Positions 1 to 9,832 of a stretch of DNA of 64,000 nt are shown in pieces (positions within the stretch are counted from its first letter, which is position 1; every line of letters starts with the position of its first letter). The notes beneath the pieces were generated by a model that did not search any database, was not told the DNA's origin, and saw only the letters and a list, made by a program, of their open reading frames with translations. Source of the DNA: Abyssicoccus albus (GTDB lineage: Bacteria; Bacillota; Bacilli; Staphylococcales; Abyssicoccaceae); contig NZ_RKRK01000002.1 of the NCBI RefSeq assembly GCF_003815035.1, positions 711,956 to 775,955 on the forward strand, given 5' to 3'. Made by a program: the position numbers and the translations under genes.

Positions 1-438
1 AATACCACATCCATACAACAATTCAAGCATAACCTTATTCCTACAATCAATCGGTTTATCACCAGATTTAAAATCTAATAACCGGTTGATTTCTTCAATT
101 GTCAAAACATCAGGTAAACTAGATTTAGTCTTCGGTGGCTTTATCAAGATTGTTGGGTCCTTCGTCATGTATTGTTCTCTAATCAAAAATTGATGATACC
201 CTTTTAAAGTAGATATGAGCCTAGCAATTGATTTGCTTGATTTACCTGTTTCGTTTAAGGTTCGTATATACTGTTGTATCATGGGTGGCACTATACCATT
301 CAGGTCTGATATATTATGTTCTTTCATATAATCAATGTATTGTACTAAGTCAAGTCTGTAGGCTTGTCTCGTATTATGTGATAAACCTTTTTCTAATCTT
401 ACGAAGTCCAAATATTCATCAATGGTTTGATAATTCAT
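1..438 (-). CDS. xerD: Tyrosine recombinase XerD, N-terminal part (cut by window edge)
   Basis: XerD with XerC resolves chromosome dimers at dif. The 146 residues visible cover the SAM-like core-binding domain (about residues 1-90, starting MNYQTIDEYLDFVRLEKG) and the start of the catalytic domain, ending at ELLYGCGI just before the expected first catalytic arginine. ATG is preceded by AGGAGTGACT at 441-450. Being next to fur and a Nudix gene matches the staphylococcal xerD-fur order. XerC is the alternative, but the fur neighbour favours XerD. The catalytic Arg/His/Tyr residues lie outside the window. Confidence 0.9.
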   Translation of the reverse strand, partial: MNYQTIDEYLDFVRLEKGLSHNTRQAYRLDLVQYIDYMKEHNISDLNGIVPPMIQQYIRTLNETGKSSKSIARLISTLKGYHQFLIREQYMTKDPTILIKPPKTKSSLPDVLTIEEINRLLDFKSGDKPIDCRNKVMLELLYGCGI

Positions 439-490
439 AAAGTCACTCCTCTATGCTAAATCAAAAATTTATATACAAATTTAATATTAA

Positions 491-524
491 AAGACGACCA
501 ACTTTACTTACTGTTGATCGTCTT
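491..524 (-). terminator. Terminator after fur
   Basis: A 12-bp stem (arms 491-502 and 513-524, one G-U pair) overlaps the fur stop codon; the run after it on the minus strand is only moderately T-rich, so termination efficiency is uncertain. Confidence 0.55.
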
Positions 525-957
525 CCTTACATTTTTTACAAATCCCATGAAACGTTAGACGATGATCGTGGATTTGAAAATCATATTTAGTCTCAACTTT
601 ACGTTCTACTTCTGGAAGCAAGTCTTCTTCAATTTCATCAACACTTCCACATTTGATGCATACTAAATGGTGATGAAAATGGTTAGCTCCTTCTTTTCTC
701 AGGTCAAAACGTTGTACTCCATCGCCAAAACTAATTTTATCTACGATATTGATTTCTGTGAGTAGTTCTAACGTTCTATAGACAGTTGCAAGACCAATTT
801 CAGGAGATTTCTCTTTTATTTTCAAATAAACATCTTCAGCACTTAAATGATCCGCTTCATTTTCTAACAATACTCTAACGGTTGCCTCGCGTTGTGATGT
901 AAGTTTGTAAGAGGATTTTTTCATTTGGTCTTTTATTTTTTGAATACGATCTTCCAC
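508..957 (-). CDS. fur: Ferric uptake regulator Fur
   Basis: Fe(II)-dependent DNA-binding repressor of iron uptake. The 149-residue protein has the winged helix (about 15-85), the HFHHH metal cluster at 93-97 and two zinc CxxC pairs at 100/103 and 140/143. I chose the GTG start at 957 because AAGGTGGT lies six bases upstream and the resulting length equals the S. aureus Fur family; an upstream GTG at 969 would overlap that site. The GLATVYRTLELL helix is of the Fur type, distinct from the Zur-like protein at 54070. A PerR-like box lies upstream at 996-1010. Confident. Confidence 0.95.
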   Translation of the reverse strand: MEDRIQKIKDQMKKSSYKLTSQREATVRVLLENEADHLSAEDVYLKIKEKSPEIGLATVYRTLELLTEINIVDKISFGDGVQRFDLRKEGANHFHHHLVCIKCGSVDEIEEDLLPEVERKVETKYDFQIHDHRLTFHGICKKCKEDDQQ

Positions 958-995
958 TCGGTACACCACCTTAATCGTAGCAATTATACCATAAT

Positions 996-1010
996 TTAAA
1001 ATTATTATAA
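996..1010. promoter_or_regulatory. Candidate PerR box upstream of fur
   Basis: TTAAAATTATTATAA matches the Gram-positive PerR consensus TTATAATNATTATAA at every defined position but one, 38 bp upstream of the fur start. PerR control of fur is known in S. aureus. The motif is all A/T in an AT-rich region, so chance matching is possible. Confidence 0.5.
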
Positions 1011-1120
1011 ATAATAAGTTGTTTATTCAATATACTAAAAATATAATAAAATAATCTTAGAATAATACTCAATAAATGGTTGCTTAATGAACTTAAATCT
1101 TAGTAATAAAATTTTGTCCA

Positions 1121-1663
1121 CTATTCATCATCGAGAGTGTTCAGATAATATTGCAATGCTATAACTGTTTTTGCATCATTAAATGTCAAATTTTCTAATC
1201 CTTCTTGTATTTTTTCAACAGTTAAATACTCTAAGGTAACAAATTCATCACTATCTAATGACTGATTTGTTTGTTCACTAATATTTTGAGCATGATAAAT
1301 GTACAATCTTTCATCTGTAATACCTGGTGAAACATAGACATCTGCTATAAGTCGTAAATCATTTGAACTATATCCCGTTTCTTCCATTAACTCTCGCTTT
1401 GCACAATCAATAGGTTGTTCATTTTGCTCAATCTTTCCAGCAGGGATTTCGAGTAATTCTTGATCAACGGATAGACGATACTGTTTTACAAAAATTACTT
1501 CTTGTCGTTCATTAATTGCCAATATAGCAACTGCACCAGGATGATAAACTACTTCTCTGTTTGCTTTCTTTCCATTTGGAAGCAATACTTCGCTTTTTTT
1601 GACTTCGATAATACGTCCTTTAAATTCAGTTGTTTCGTATAATTTTTTTTCAGAGTTTCCCAT
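1121..1663 (-). CDS. Nudix hydrolase, ADP-ribose pyrophosphatase type
   Basis: Likely hydrolyses ADP-ribose to AMP and ribose 5-phosphate. The 180-residue protein has a full Nudix box, G76 to Y98 (G-x5-E-x7-RE-LMEETGY). N-terminal strands and length are those of the NudF/YqkG group. RBS GAGGGA precedes ATG by eight bases. It is the usual neighbour of fur/xerD in staphylococci. Substrate is inferred from family and place, not shown by the sequence alone. Confidence 0.9.
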   Translation of the reverse strand: MGNSEKKLYETTEFKGRIIEVKKSEVLLPNGKKANREVVYHPGAVAILAINERQEVIFVKQYRLSVDQELLEIPAGKIEQNEQPIDCAKRELMEETGYSSNDLRLIADVYVSPGITDERLYIYHAQNISEQTNQSLDSDEFVTLEYLTVEKIQEGLENLTFNDAKTVIALQYYLNTLDDE

Positions 1664-1762
1664 GTATTAAGTCCCTCACTTTATCACAAAATGCATTATG
1701 TTGTATGATTGTATTATGTTATATAAATTATATCATTTCTTACATGAGGAGGATAATATTTA

Positions 1763-2677
1763 ATGATGCAAACTAAGATGCGATCAAACAATGAGTATTC
1801 AATATTAGGGTTAGGTTGTATGAATCTACCTTTGGACAATATTCGTGAAACTGAACAAATAATACACTACGCATACGAACAAGGTATTACCTATTTTGAT
1901 ACAGCAGATGTATATCAAAGAGGACAAAATGAAACCATTGTGGGGTCGATTGTACGTGAATTAATGCAACAAGATAGTAATGTTACTATCGGCACTAAAG
2001 GTGGTAATCGATTTCATGATGTTGAATCATTCCAATGGGATCCTAACCCAGAGTATTTGAGATTTGCACTAGAACAAAGTTTGAACAGATTGAAGTTAGA
2101 TAAAATACCATTATATTTAATACATGGTGGAACGATTGAAGATGATTTAGTAGCAACCATAGAAACCGTCAAACAATTTAAAAAAGACGGTTTAATTGAC
2201 TCTTATGGATTATCTTCAATCCGACCTAATGTTATTAAAGAATACGTTAACCATAGTGAATTAGCAACCGTTATGATGCAGTATAACCCTATCGATAATA
2301 GACCTGAGTCAATATTTAACTTACTTGATAAACATGATATCCCCGTTCTTGTAAGGGGTCCAATTATGAAAGGATTATTCACTAAAAACTATGAACAAGT
2401 TTTAATCGATAAATTTTCAGATGGATTTGAATCTGTCTCGTCAAATGAACTTCGTGAGCAATTAAGACAAATTGAATTAGACTATAACGATTTAACAACA
2501 TATGCCTATAAGTATATTATAGATCATGCAAATGTATTAAGTATCGTTGTAGGAGCAAGCTCATTGAATCAATTGAAATCGAACATTGAATCATATCAAA
2601 ATTTAAATGAACTTAAAGATGTTCATAACAATAAGAATGTATTTAAAGATATTAGTTATATAAATCACAACATTTAA
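1763..2677 (+). CDS. Aldo/keto reductase
   Basis: NADPH-dependent oxidoreductase of the AKR superfamily (TIM barrel), 304 residues. The catalytic tetrad is visible: D46 and Y51 in FDTADVYQRG, K79 in GTKGGNRF and H121 in LIHGGTIED. The C-terminal VVGASSLNQL segment fits the cofactor phosphate-binding loop. AGGAGG lies about ten bases before the ATG. It is transcribed divergently from the Nudix gene and probably with the following hydrolase (46-bp gap). Physiological substrate unknown. Confidence 0.88.
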   Translation: MMQTKMRSNNEYSILGLGCMNLPLDNIRETEQIIHYAYEQGITYFDTADVYQRGQNETIVGSIVRELMQQDSNVTIGTKGGNRFHDVESFQWDPNPEYLRFALEQSLNRLKLDKIPLYLIHGGTIEDDLVATIETVKQFKKDGLIDSYGLSSIRPNVIKEYVNHSELATVMMQYNPIDNRPESIFNLLDKHDIPVLVRGPIMKGLFTKNYEQVLIDKFSDGFESVSSNELREQLRQIELDYNDLTTYAYKYIIDHANVLSIVVGASSLNQLKSNIESYQNLNELKDVHNNKNVFKDISYINHNI

Positions 2678-2723
2678 TATAACTCTTAACAATTCAAATA
2701 TTTAAACCTAATGAGGTAAATCT

Positions 2724-3671
2724 ATGAAAAAGACTTTATTTTTTATTTCCATCCCACTCTCAGTCATTATCTTATCCCTTTTATCTATTGGATTTTTTGC
2801 GGTCAATTACTTACTAAACTTTAAGTTAAGAGATGTTGGTATTATTCGACGAAGAGAAATAAAAGGAAATCGACTAAGCCCACAAACATTTAACGCATTG
2901 CCTATCACACCATTTAAAATAGATTCTAAACATGGTTATAAGCTGAGTGGTATTGAACTCAAAGCTTATGAACATAATAGATTTATCATATGTTTACACG
3001 GTGTGACAGAAAACAAAATTTCATCTAATAAATATATGATGTTGTTTCATAGCCTAGGTTACAATGTCGTATTATATGATCATAGAAGACACGGTTCAAG
3101 TGGAGGGGAACATTCTAGTTACGGTTATTATGAGAAAGATGATCTAAATACAGTCATCGACTTTTTGTATCATAAATATGATAATATTTATTTAGGCTTA
3201 CATGGTGAGTCAATGGGCGCAGCAACAGCATTACTATATCAAGGTTCATTAAATGGAAAAGCTCAATTCTTAATTTCTGATTGTGCATTTTCTTCATTAG
3301 ATCAACAAATTATTTATTTAGTCAAAGAAAAAATATATTCAAAATTAAAGGTTTTTACACCGATCCTTATATACTTTATTAATAAAGCTCTGCAAATCAG
3401 GACCACATATTCTTTGTACCAAATTTCACCAAAACAAAGTGTTAGACAGATTAATATCCCTATTTTATTTATTCATACTAAAAATGATACATTTATTCCT
3501 TATCAACATACTCAGTCCTTGTATAATAATAAGTCAAATGCAAAAATGTTATGGTTACCCACTAAAGGTGATCATGCAACAAGCTACAACATACACTCAA
3601 AAAGCTATAAAAATAAAGTAATTGAGTTCTTCAATCAATATGACATCCCATATGATTTACAATCTAAATAA
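2724..3671 (+). CDS. Membrane-anchored alpha/beta hydrolase
   Basis: A serine hydrolase, probably esterase-like, 315 residues. Residues 5-32 form one membrane segment or uncleaved signal anchor. The hydrolase fold follows: oxyanion region ICLHGVTENK near 89-98, nucleophile elbow GESMGAA with Ser163, an Asp in HTKNDTFIP and a C-terminal His in GDHATSY. The anchor suggests the enzyme faces outward. RBS GAGG seven bases before ATG. Ends at a strong bidirectional terminator. Substrate unknown. Confidence 0.85.
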   Translation: MKKTLFFISIPLSVIILSLLSIGFFAVNYLLNFKLRDVGIIRRREIKGNRLSPQTFNALPITPFKIDSKHGYKLSGIELKAYEHNRFIICLHGVTENKISSNKYMMLFHSLGYNVVLYDHRRHGSSGGEHSSYGYYEKDDLNTVIDFLYHKYDNIYLGLHGESMGAATALLYQGSLNGKAQFLISDCAFSSLDQQIIYLVKEKIYSKLKVFTPILIYFINKALQIRTTYSLYQISPKQSVRQINIPILFIHTKNDTFIPYQHTQSLYNNKSNAKMLWLPTKGDHATSYNIHSKSYKNKVIEFFNQYDIPYDLQSK

Positions 3672-3717
3672 ACAGAAGGCAACTTTTGAGGTGCATCTCA
3701 AAAGTTGTCTTCTGTTT
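3671..3717. terminator. Bidirectional terminator between hydrolase and rnz
   Basis: Arms 3671-3690 and 3697-3717 pair over about 20 bp with a six-base loop; A-rich on the left and T-rich on the right flank, serving both convergent genes. Confidence 0.85.
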
Positions 3718-3752
3718 ATTATTTCAAGTCACAACGCTTATCCTTTGAATCT

Positions 3753-4682
3753 TTATTTATGGTTTATGAATTTAAATTTTTTAAAATCACTTGCTAAATA
3801 TGTTTTATATGGCAATGTTGAAATACTATCATTTATTATTCTTTGCAAATCATAATTGTTATATCTATTTGATAAATGTGTCAAAATACACGCACTCATC
3901 TGACATTCACTTTGAATCATTCGAATATCATTCAAATGTATATGCCCATATTTCCTTGCAGTAGCGTAATCACCTTCTAAATAAGTACATTCCATGATGA
4001 TAATATCACATTCTCTTAACGTCGTTATTAAATCATCGAAATACATCGTATCTCCTAGTACTGCAATATTGATCCCTTTCTTACTATCTGTCATAAAGTC
4101 TTTCGATAAATATGTTTTTCCATTATGAGTAAATTCATTGTTAGTCTTTATTTCTTTATACAAAGGTCCAGGTTTTAACCCAATATTTTTAAGTGCATCA
4201 ACTTTAATTGAACCCAATTGTTCTTCTTGACAAATAATATAACCAAAACTTTTAATCGTGTGTTGCAAAGGTTTGACCTTTACGACAAAACGGTTAATAT
4301 TAAATTCATCATTTTCATTTACTTCTACAATTTCAATTGGATAATTTAAATGAGTACCGGTAATTTTTAAAACATTATCAACAAGTTTTTTAATACCAAT
4401 AGGTCCATAAATAAATAATTTAGACCCTTCGCCCCCTTGGAAAGACCGGCTCGATATTGCTCCAAATAAACCAAAAATGTGATCACCATGTAAATGTGTT
4501 ATAAAAATTCTTTTTACTTTACCTAATGTATATGATGTATTTAATATTTGATGTTGACACCCTTCTCCACAATCCATCATCCATAATTCTTGGATTTCTT
4601 GTCTTAAATCTAAAATCATCGATTGTGTGTTTCGAGTTTTTGATGGTGAACCTGCACCTGTCCCTAGAAACATTACCTCCAT
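3753..4682 (-). CDS. rnz: Ribonuclease Z
   Basis: tRNA 3'-end endonuclease of the metallo-beta-lactamase fold, 309 residues. Motif HLHGDH at 63-68 binds the two zinc ions; further ligands fit AVLGDT and the C-terminal LTHLSNRY. N-terminal MEVMFLGTGAGSP is typical of the family. I took ATG 4682 over an upstream GTG because AAAGGAG lies eight to nine bases before it. Divergent from zwf, as in staphylococci. Confidence 0.93.
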   Translation of the reverse strand: MEVMFLGTGAGSPSKTRNTQSMILDLRQEIQELWMMDCGEGCQHQILNTSYTLGKVKRIFITHLHGDHIFGLFGAISSRSFQGGEGSKLFIYGPIGIKKLVDNVLKITGTHLNYPIEIVEVNENDEFNINRFVVKVKPLQHTIKSFGYIICQEEQLGSIKVDALKNIGLKPGPLYKEIKTNNEFTHNGKTYLSKDFMTDSKKGINIAVLGDTMYFDDLITTLRECDIIIMECTYLEGDYATARKYGHIHLNDIRMIQSECQMSACILTHLSNRYNNYDLQRIINDSISTLPYKTYLASDFKKFKFINHK

Positions 4683-4785
4683 GTGATACACTCCTTTTAC
4701 CGGTCAATTATAGCATATAAATATTGTTTTTTACGTAAACTTATGAAAAAATGATAATTAAAGAACTTTAGAAATGAGGAAAACA

Positions 4786-6261
4786 ATGAAACATCAAATC
4801 GTACCTACCACTATCATTTTATTTGGTGCTACTGGAGATTTAAGTCAGCGCAAATTATTCCCATCTTTATACCATTTATATATATACAATAAGCTGCCTT
4901 CAAATTTCTGTATTGTGGGTACGTCACGTAAAGATTTAACTGATCACGATTTTAGACAGATGATTAAAGAATCCATCAGTAAAAAGTCATTTGACTTCAC
5001 CCACCTCGATGAATTTTTAACACATCTTTATTACTCACAACAAGATGTTCTTTCAGAAGAAAGTTACATCAAATTAAATCAAAAAGTTAATGATTTAGAA
5101 TCTAAGTATGATATACCTCAAAATAGAATATTTTATTTAGCCTTAGCACCAAAACTATTTAATGACGTTACTGACTTTCTTGATAGTTCCGGTTTAACAA
5201 CTGTAAAAGGATATAAAAGACTTATTGTTGAAAAACCATTTGGTGACAGTTTAAACAGCGCAATACAATTAAACAATGAAATTTCGACAACATTTAAAGA
5301 ACATGAAATCTTTAGAATTGATCATTATCTTGGTAAAGATATGATTCAAAATATCGAAGTCATACGATTTGCGAATTCTATCTTTGAACCACTGTGGAAC
5401 AATCATTACATATCAAATATCCAAATAACAGCTGCTGAATCCATTGGAGTTTTGGATAGAGCGAGTTATTATGACCAAAGTGGCGCTTTAAAAGATATGT
5501 TTCAAAATCATCTATTACAAATTGTGGCACTACTAGCAATGGAACCACCGATTAGCTTATCAAGTGAAGATATACGAAATGAAAAGGTAAAAGCTTTAAA
5601 GTCAATTAAACTTCCAACAAAACAGCAAGTATTAAGTGATTATATTCGAGGCCAGTACGATTCAGGAAACATTTCAGATGAATCTGTTAAAAGTTATCGT
5701 GAAGAAGATGGTATTAGTAATACCTCAAATACAGATACCTTTATAGCAGCTAAAATAATGATAGATAACTTTAGATGGGCAGGTGTGCCTTTCTACATTC
5801 GAACTGGAAAAAGAATGAAAGAAAAATCTACACGAATAGTGATTGAATTTAAAGAAGTGCCTTTAAACTTATATTATCAATCAGAAGAAAAGTTAGACTC
5901 AAACTTATTAATTATAAACGTACAACCAGAAGAACGCATTGAATTTACACTGAATGCTAAGCATTATTCTGAAGGGATGAGTACAAAACCAGTCAAATTG
6001 CATTATGATTTAGTTCAAGATCAGGAATATCACCCTTTCGATGCTTATGAATCTCTTTTATATGATTGCTTACTTGGTGATTCTACTAATTTTACGCACT
6101 TCGATGAACTAATTGCATCTTGGAATTTGGTTGATTGTATTCATGATGTCTGGCAACAGCATAAACCAAGTTTTCCAAATTATAGAGCAGGTTCTCAAGG
6201 ACCAAGACAAAGTGAGTTATTGTTATCAAAGGACGGTTTTGCTTGGTGGGAAAATAACTAA
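4786..6261 (+). CDS. zwf: Glucose-6-phosphate 1-dehydrogenase
   Basis: First step of the oxidative pentose phosphate pathway, G6P to 6-phosphogluconolactone with NADP reduction; cytosolic. 491 residues. The nucleotide-binding motif GATGDLS sits at 14-20 and the catalytic RIDHYLGK signature follows about residue 180. An ATG at 4774 is also in frame, but it overlaps TGAGGA (4775-4780), the ribosome site for 4786, so the shorter form is chosen. gnd lies close by, on the opposite strand, with an AraC regulator between. Confidence 0.95.
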   Translation: MKHQIVPTTIILFGATGDLSQRKLFPSLYHLYIYNKLPSNFCIVGTSRKDLTDHDFRQMIKESISKKSFDFTHLDEFLTHLYYSQQDVLSEESYIKLNQKVNDLESKYDIPQNRIFYLALAPKLFNDVTDFLDSSGLTTVKGYKRLIVEKPFGDSLNSAIQLNNEISTTFKEHEIFRIDHYLGKDMIQNIEVIRFANSIFEPLWNNHYISNIQITAAESIGVLDRASYYDQSGALKDMFQNHLLQIVALLAMEPPISLSSEDIRNEKVKALKSIKLPTKQQVLSDYIRGQYDSGNISDESVKSYREEDGISNTSNTDTFIAAKIMIDNFRWAGVPFYIRTGKRMKEKSTRIVIEFKEVPLNLYYQSEEKLDSNLLIINVQPEERIEFTLNAKHYSEGMSTKPVKLHYDLVQDQEYHPFDAYESLLYDCLLGDSTNFTHFDELIASWNLVDCIHDVWQQHKPSFPNYRAGSQGPRQSELLLSKDGFAWWENN

Positions 6262-6277
6262 AATTTAGGTGGATGAT

Positions 6278-7126
6278 ATGAAACATATACAAAATGTCCA
6301 ACGTACAATCACATATATTGAAGACCACTTAATAGAATATATAGATATTAATGCTTTAACAAAAGAATTGAATATAACTTATAAAACAATCACAGAACAA
6401 TTTACTGCTGTTGTAGGTTTAGATATTGAAGAATATATCAATCAACGGCGATTAACAGAATGCCTTAAAGATATTAAATTAGGTCATTTAAAAATGACCG
6501 AAATAGCACATAAATATCAATATGCAAATATCGATCAATTTACTGATCATTTTAAGTCTTTTCATCACGTTTCACCAATTCGTTCAAAACAAAAAGGGGT
6601 TAAAACGAATTACTTATCTCCATTAAGTGTATCATTAGATGTAAGGCCGTTAGACCATATCCATTACGAAATCATTAGCCCCCCTCCATTAAACATTACG
6701 GGAGTTAAAATTTCTGTCTCCAAATCTGAATATCTTGATGTAAATTTAAAATATAACTTTTTATTAAACATAAAGAAAAGTGGAATTTTAGACGATATTT
6801 TAACTCTATATGATGGTCACATTGAAGGTATATTTATCATCACCATTCCGCTCGGTGATTACATAGAATATATGATTGGTGTCTCGTCAAAAACACCTTC
6901 TAATCGTTTTGAATATGAGACATTGTATCCACACCGTTATAGTGTGTTTGAACTCGTTGGACCATTGAAGCATGCAACGCAAGATGCATTAGATTTTGCA
7001 TATCAGCAATGGTCAATCAAATCAGGATTTAACATTATCGATGACATTACCATTGAACGTATTACATTTGATGCAACGATTGATCATCCAGAACATATTG
7101 CTGAATTATGGCTCCCTATTGAATAA
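6278..7126 (+). CDS. AraC-family regulator with GyrI-like effector domain
   Basis: Probable transcription regulator, 282 residues. The N-terminal ~95 residues carry two helix-turn-helix motifs of the AraC type (NALTKELNITYKTI; MTEIAHKYQYANIDQFTDHF). The rest resembles the GyrI/effector-binding fold found behind such domains. ATG 6278 follows AGGTGG by five bases; a GTG at 6269 would overlap it. Gap to zwf is 16 bp, so co-transcription is likely. Such a gene sits beside zwf in S. aureus. Target genes and ligand unknown. Confidence 0.87.
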   Translation: MKHIQNVQRTITYIEDHLIEYIDINALTKELNITYKTITEQFTAVVGLDIEEYINQRRLTECLKDIKLGHLKMTEIAHKYQYANIDQFTDHFKSFHHVSPIRSKQKGVKTNYLSPLSVSLDVRPLDHIHYEIISPPPLNITGVKISVSKSEYLDVNLKYNFLLNIKKSGILDDILTLYDGHIEGIFIITIPLGDYIEYMIGVSSKTPSNRFEYETLYPHRYSVFELVGPLKHATQDALDFAYQQWSIKSGFNIIDDITIERITFDATIDHPEHIAELWLPIE

Positions 7127-7128
7127 GT

Positions 7129-7166
7129 AAAGAACCTTGATCATTATTTATAATCAAGGTTCTTTT
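7129..7166. terminator. Bidirectional terminator between AraC gene and gnd
   Basis: Arms 7129-7141 and 7153-7166 pair with a short loop, with T-run on the plus side; convergent genes share it. Confidence 0.8.
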
Positions 7167-7184
7167 CATCATATTATTAATAAT

Positions 7185-8591
7185 TTATTTTTTCCACTCC
7201 GTATGGAATTTACCTTCTTGATCTATTCTTTCATAAGTATGTGCTCCAAAATAATCTCTCTGAGCTTGAATCATATTTGCGCTCAGTTGTTCAGATCTTG
7301 CTTGATCTAAATAAGTCAATGATGATGAAAATCCAGGGATTGGCATTTTAGTATCTATTGATAATTTTACAATCTCCCTTAAATCACTTTCATGATTAAT
7401 GATTCGAGATTTAAAATAATCATCGAATAATAAATTATCTAACTGATTATTTCTTTCGAAAGCATTCGTGATCTCATCTAAAAATTCTGCACGAATAATA
7501 CAGCCTTCTCTCCAAATCTTGGCAATATCACCTAGAGGTAATGACCATCCATATTCAACTTCTGCTGCTTTCATTTGTCTAAACCCTTGCGCATAAGTAC
7601 AAATTTTAGAAATATAAAGCGCATTTCTCAGTTGGTCTAATACTTGCTCTTTATCAATTTGAATATTATTGTTCTGCTTAAAATTATATAGTTTGTTTGC
7701 TTTAATTCTTTCATCTTTTAAACTCGAAATACAACGTGCGTATACACTCTCTGAAATTACTGTAGATGGAATGCCTAATTCAAGCGAATCAATAGCAGTC
7801 CATTTCCCTGTTCCTTTTTGTCCAGCCTTATCCATTATCTTTTCAACTAAATATTCACCATTCTCTTTGTATATAAGAATGTGACTAGTAATCTCAATAA
7901 GATAACTATTAAGTTCAGTTTGATTCCATTGTTCAAAAATTGAACTCATTTCTTCGTGACTCATGTTTAATACAGTTTTCATAATACTATATGCTTCTGC
8001 AATCAACTGCATATCCGCATATTCAATACCGTTATGAATCATTTTCACGTAATGCCCTGCACCATTATCCCCAATATAAGTCACACATGGCTCTCCATTC
8101 TTAACAGCAGCAATATCTTTTAAAATCGATTCAACGTTTTGATAAGCATCTAATTGACCACCTGGCATTATAGATGGACCATTTAATGCACCTTCTTCCC
8201 CACCAGATATACCAACGCCAATAAAGTTTATTCCTAATTCACTCAATTCAATGTTTCGTCTAATTGTTTCTTTGAAATTTGCATTCCCACCATCAATGAG
8301 TGAATCTCCTTGACCTAGATAGGGCGTTAATATATCAATCGTTAAATCAGTTGCTTGACCCGCTTGTACCATCATTAAAATATTTTTCGGTCCTTTTAAT
8401 GAAGCTGTAAATGATTCAATATCATGAAACAGTTCAATATCTTGTTCATCATTTAATTCTACTTGCATTTTATCCCTAACTTCTTCAAAGTAGTCAAATG
8501 CAGCAACTTTGTATCCTCTCGATGCGATATTTTTGCTTAAATTTTTGCCCATTACACCAAGGCCAACTACACCTACATCATATATTTTCAT
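7185..8591 (-). CDS. gnd: 6-phosphogluconate dehydrogenase, decarboxylating
   Basis: Converts 6-phosphogluconate to ribulose 5-phosphate plus CO2 with NADP reduction. 468 residues, the family's standard length. N-terminal Rossmann motif GLGVMG at 10-15, substrate motif DGGNANFKET and the all-helical C-terminal domain ending in FHTEWKK. Start ATG 8591 has AAGGTG six bases upstream; a GTG nine bases earlier overlaps that site. Convergent with the zwf-regulator unit. Confidence 0.96.
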   Translation of the reverse strand: MKIYDVGVVGLGVMGKNLSKNIASRGYKVAAFDYFEEVRDKMQVELNDEQDIELFHDIESFTASLKGPKNILMMVQAGQATDLTIDILTPYLGQGDSLIDGGNANFKETIRRNIELSELGINFIGVGISGGEEGALNGPSIMPGGQLDAYQNVESILKDIAAVKNGEPCVTYIGDNGAGHYVKMIHNGIEYADMQLIAEAYSIMKTVLNMSHEEMSSIFEQWNQTELNSYLIEITSHILIYKENGEYLVEKIMDKAGQKGTGKWTAIDSLELGIPSTVISESVYARCISSLKDERIKANKLYNFKQNNNIQIDKEQVLDQLRNALYISKICTYAQGFRQMKAAEVEYGWSLPLGDIAKIWREGCIIRAEFLDEITNAFERNNQLDNLLFDDYFKSRIINHESDLREIVKLSIDTKMPIPGFSSSLTYLDQARSEQLSANMIQAQRDYFGAHTYERIDQEGKFHTEWKK

Positions 8592-8620
8592 ATTTTTCAC
8601 CTTAGCCTGTATTTATTTTT

Positions 8621-9730
8621 TTACATACCTTCAATAATTGAGCTAATTTGCTCAGTCACTTGAACTAGACGATCAATGCTCATTTTTTCATCAGTTGTAT
8701 GAATATCTTCATATCCAACACTAAGTATAATTGTCGGTTTACCTTTACCAGAGAAGACATTACCATCACTGCCTCCACCTGCTTTTATAATATTAGCTTC
8801 AAGACCAATGCGTTCTGTAGCGTTTTTGGCTATCGATACAACTTCATCTTGTTCAGTATACTTAAAGCTCGGATACATCACTTCATGTTCAAAAGTATAT
8901 GTTGTATTATATTGATCGCAAGCAACCTTAACTGCTTCTTTCATTTTATTTACTTGGTCTGACATTTCTTCATCAATTAAAGAGCGTGCCTCTGCAATAA
9001 TTTCAACAGAATCTGATACGATATTTGTTGGTCCTTCAGCAATAAATGTACCAATATTTGCGGTTGTATTCTCATTGATACGACCGAGTGGCATATTAGA
9101 TACTGCCAAGCTAGCAACTTCAATTGCACTAATGCCTTCTTCTGGTGCCATGCCTGCATGTGCTTTCTTACCTTGAATATTAATTTTAATTTTACTCTGA
9201 GTTGGCGCTTGAACGACCATAGTACCTATAGGACCCATTCCATCTACTGCATAACCAAAGTCAGCTTTAATCAAAGATTCGTCGAATGCTTTCGCACCGA
9301 CAAGACCACTTTCTTCACCGACCGTAATAACAAATTCAATATCACCATGTTTAATATCTTGTTCTTGGATATGACGAATACTCTCAAAGCATGCTGCAAT
9401 TCCTGCCTTATCATCAGCACCTAAAATAGTTGTGTTATCTGTTTCAATATAATCATTATTGATGATTGGTTTAATACCATTTCCAGGTGTCACTGTATCC
9501 ATATGTGTTGTAAAGAACACTGTCTTCTTGGATGAATCGTTTCCTTTTAAAATACCATATACATTATCAAAACCATAACCTGTTTTAGATTGACTATGAT
9601 CTAATGTCACTTCCATACCTAGTGACTTCATTTTATTTACAATCACTGGACCGATTTGTTGTTCATTCATTGTTTCTGAGTCAATTTGGACAAGCTCAAT
9701 AAATTCATTGATTAATCTTTCTTTATTCAT
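8621..9730 (-). CDS. M20-family peptidase, peptidase T-like
   Basis: Zinc aminopeptidase family M20, 369 residues. Metal-binding motifs TTHMDTV and GADDKAG and the catalytic GEESGL are present; the inserted lid domain with KAHAGMAPEEG follows; HTTDEKMS is near the C terminus. This matches the peptidase T-like group (B. subtilis YqjE, also beside gnd). Only 29 bp from gnd, so possibly one transcript. Exact substrate (tripeptide or other) is inferred. Confidence 0.88.
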   Translation of the reverse strand: MNKERLINEFIELVQIDSETMNEQQIGPVIVNKMKSLGMEVTLDHSQSKTGYGFDNVYGILKGNDSSKKTVFFTTHMDTVTPGNGIKPIINNDYIETDNTTILGADDKAGIAACFESIRHIQEQDIKHGDIEFVITVGEESGLVGAKAFDESLIKADFGYAVDGMGPIGTMVVQAPTQSKIKINIQGKKAHAGMAPEEGISAIEVASLAVSNMPLGRINENTTANIGTFIAEGPTNIVSDSVEIIAEARSLIDEEMSDQVNKMKEAVKVACDQYNTTYTFEHEVMYPSFKYTEQDEVVSIAKNATERIGLEANIIKAGGGSDGNVFSGKGKPTIILSVGYEDIHTTDEKMSIDRLVQVTEQISSIIEGM

Positions 9731-9832
9731 ATAAACACTCCTATATTTAAAAAATGATATTTTATGTTAGAATAATTATAATTATATTTTATCAAATTAA
9801 TTGATAAACATACAGATTAGAAAGGTGATTCT

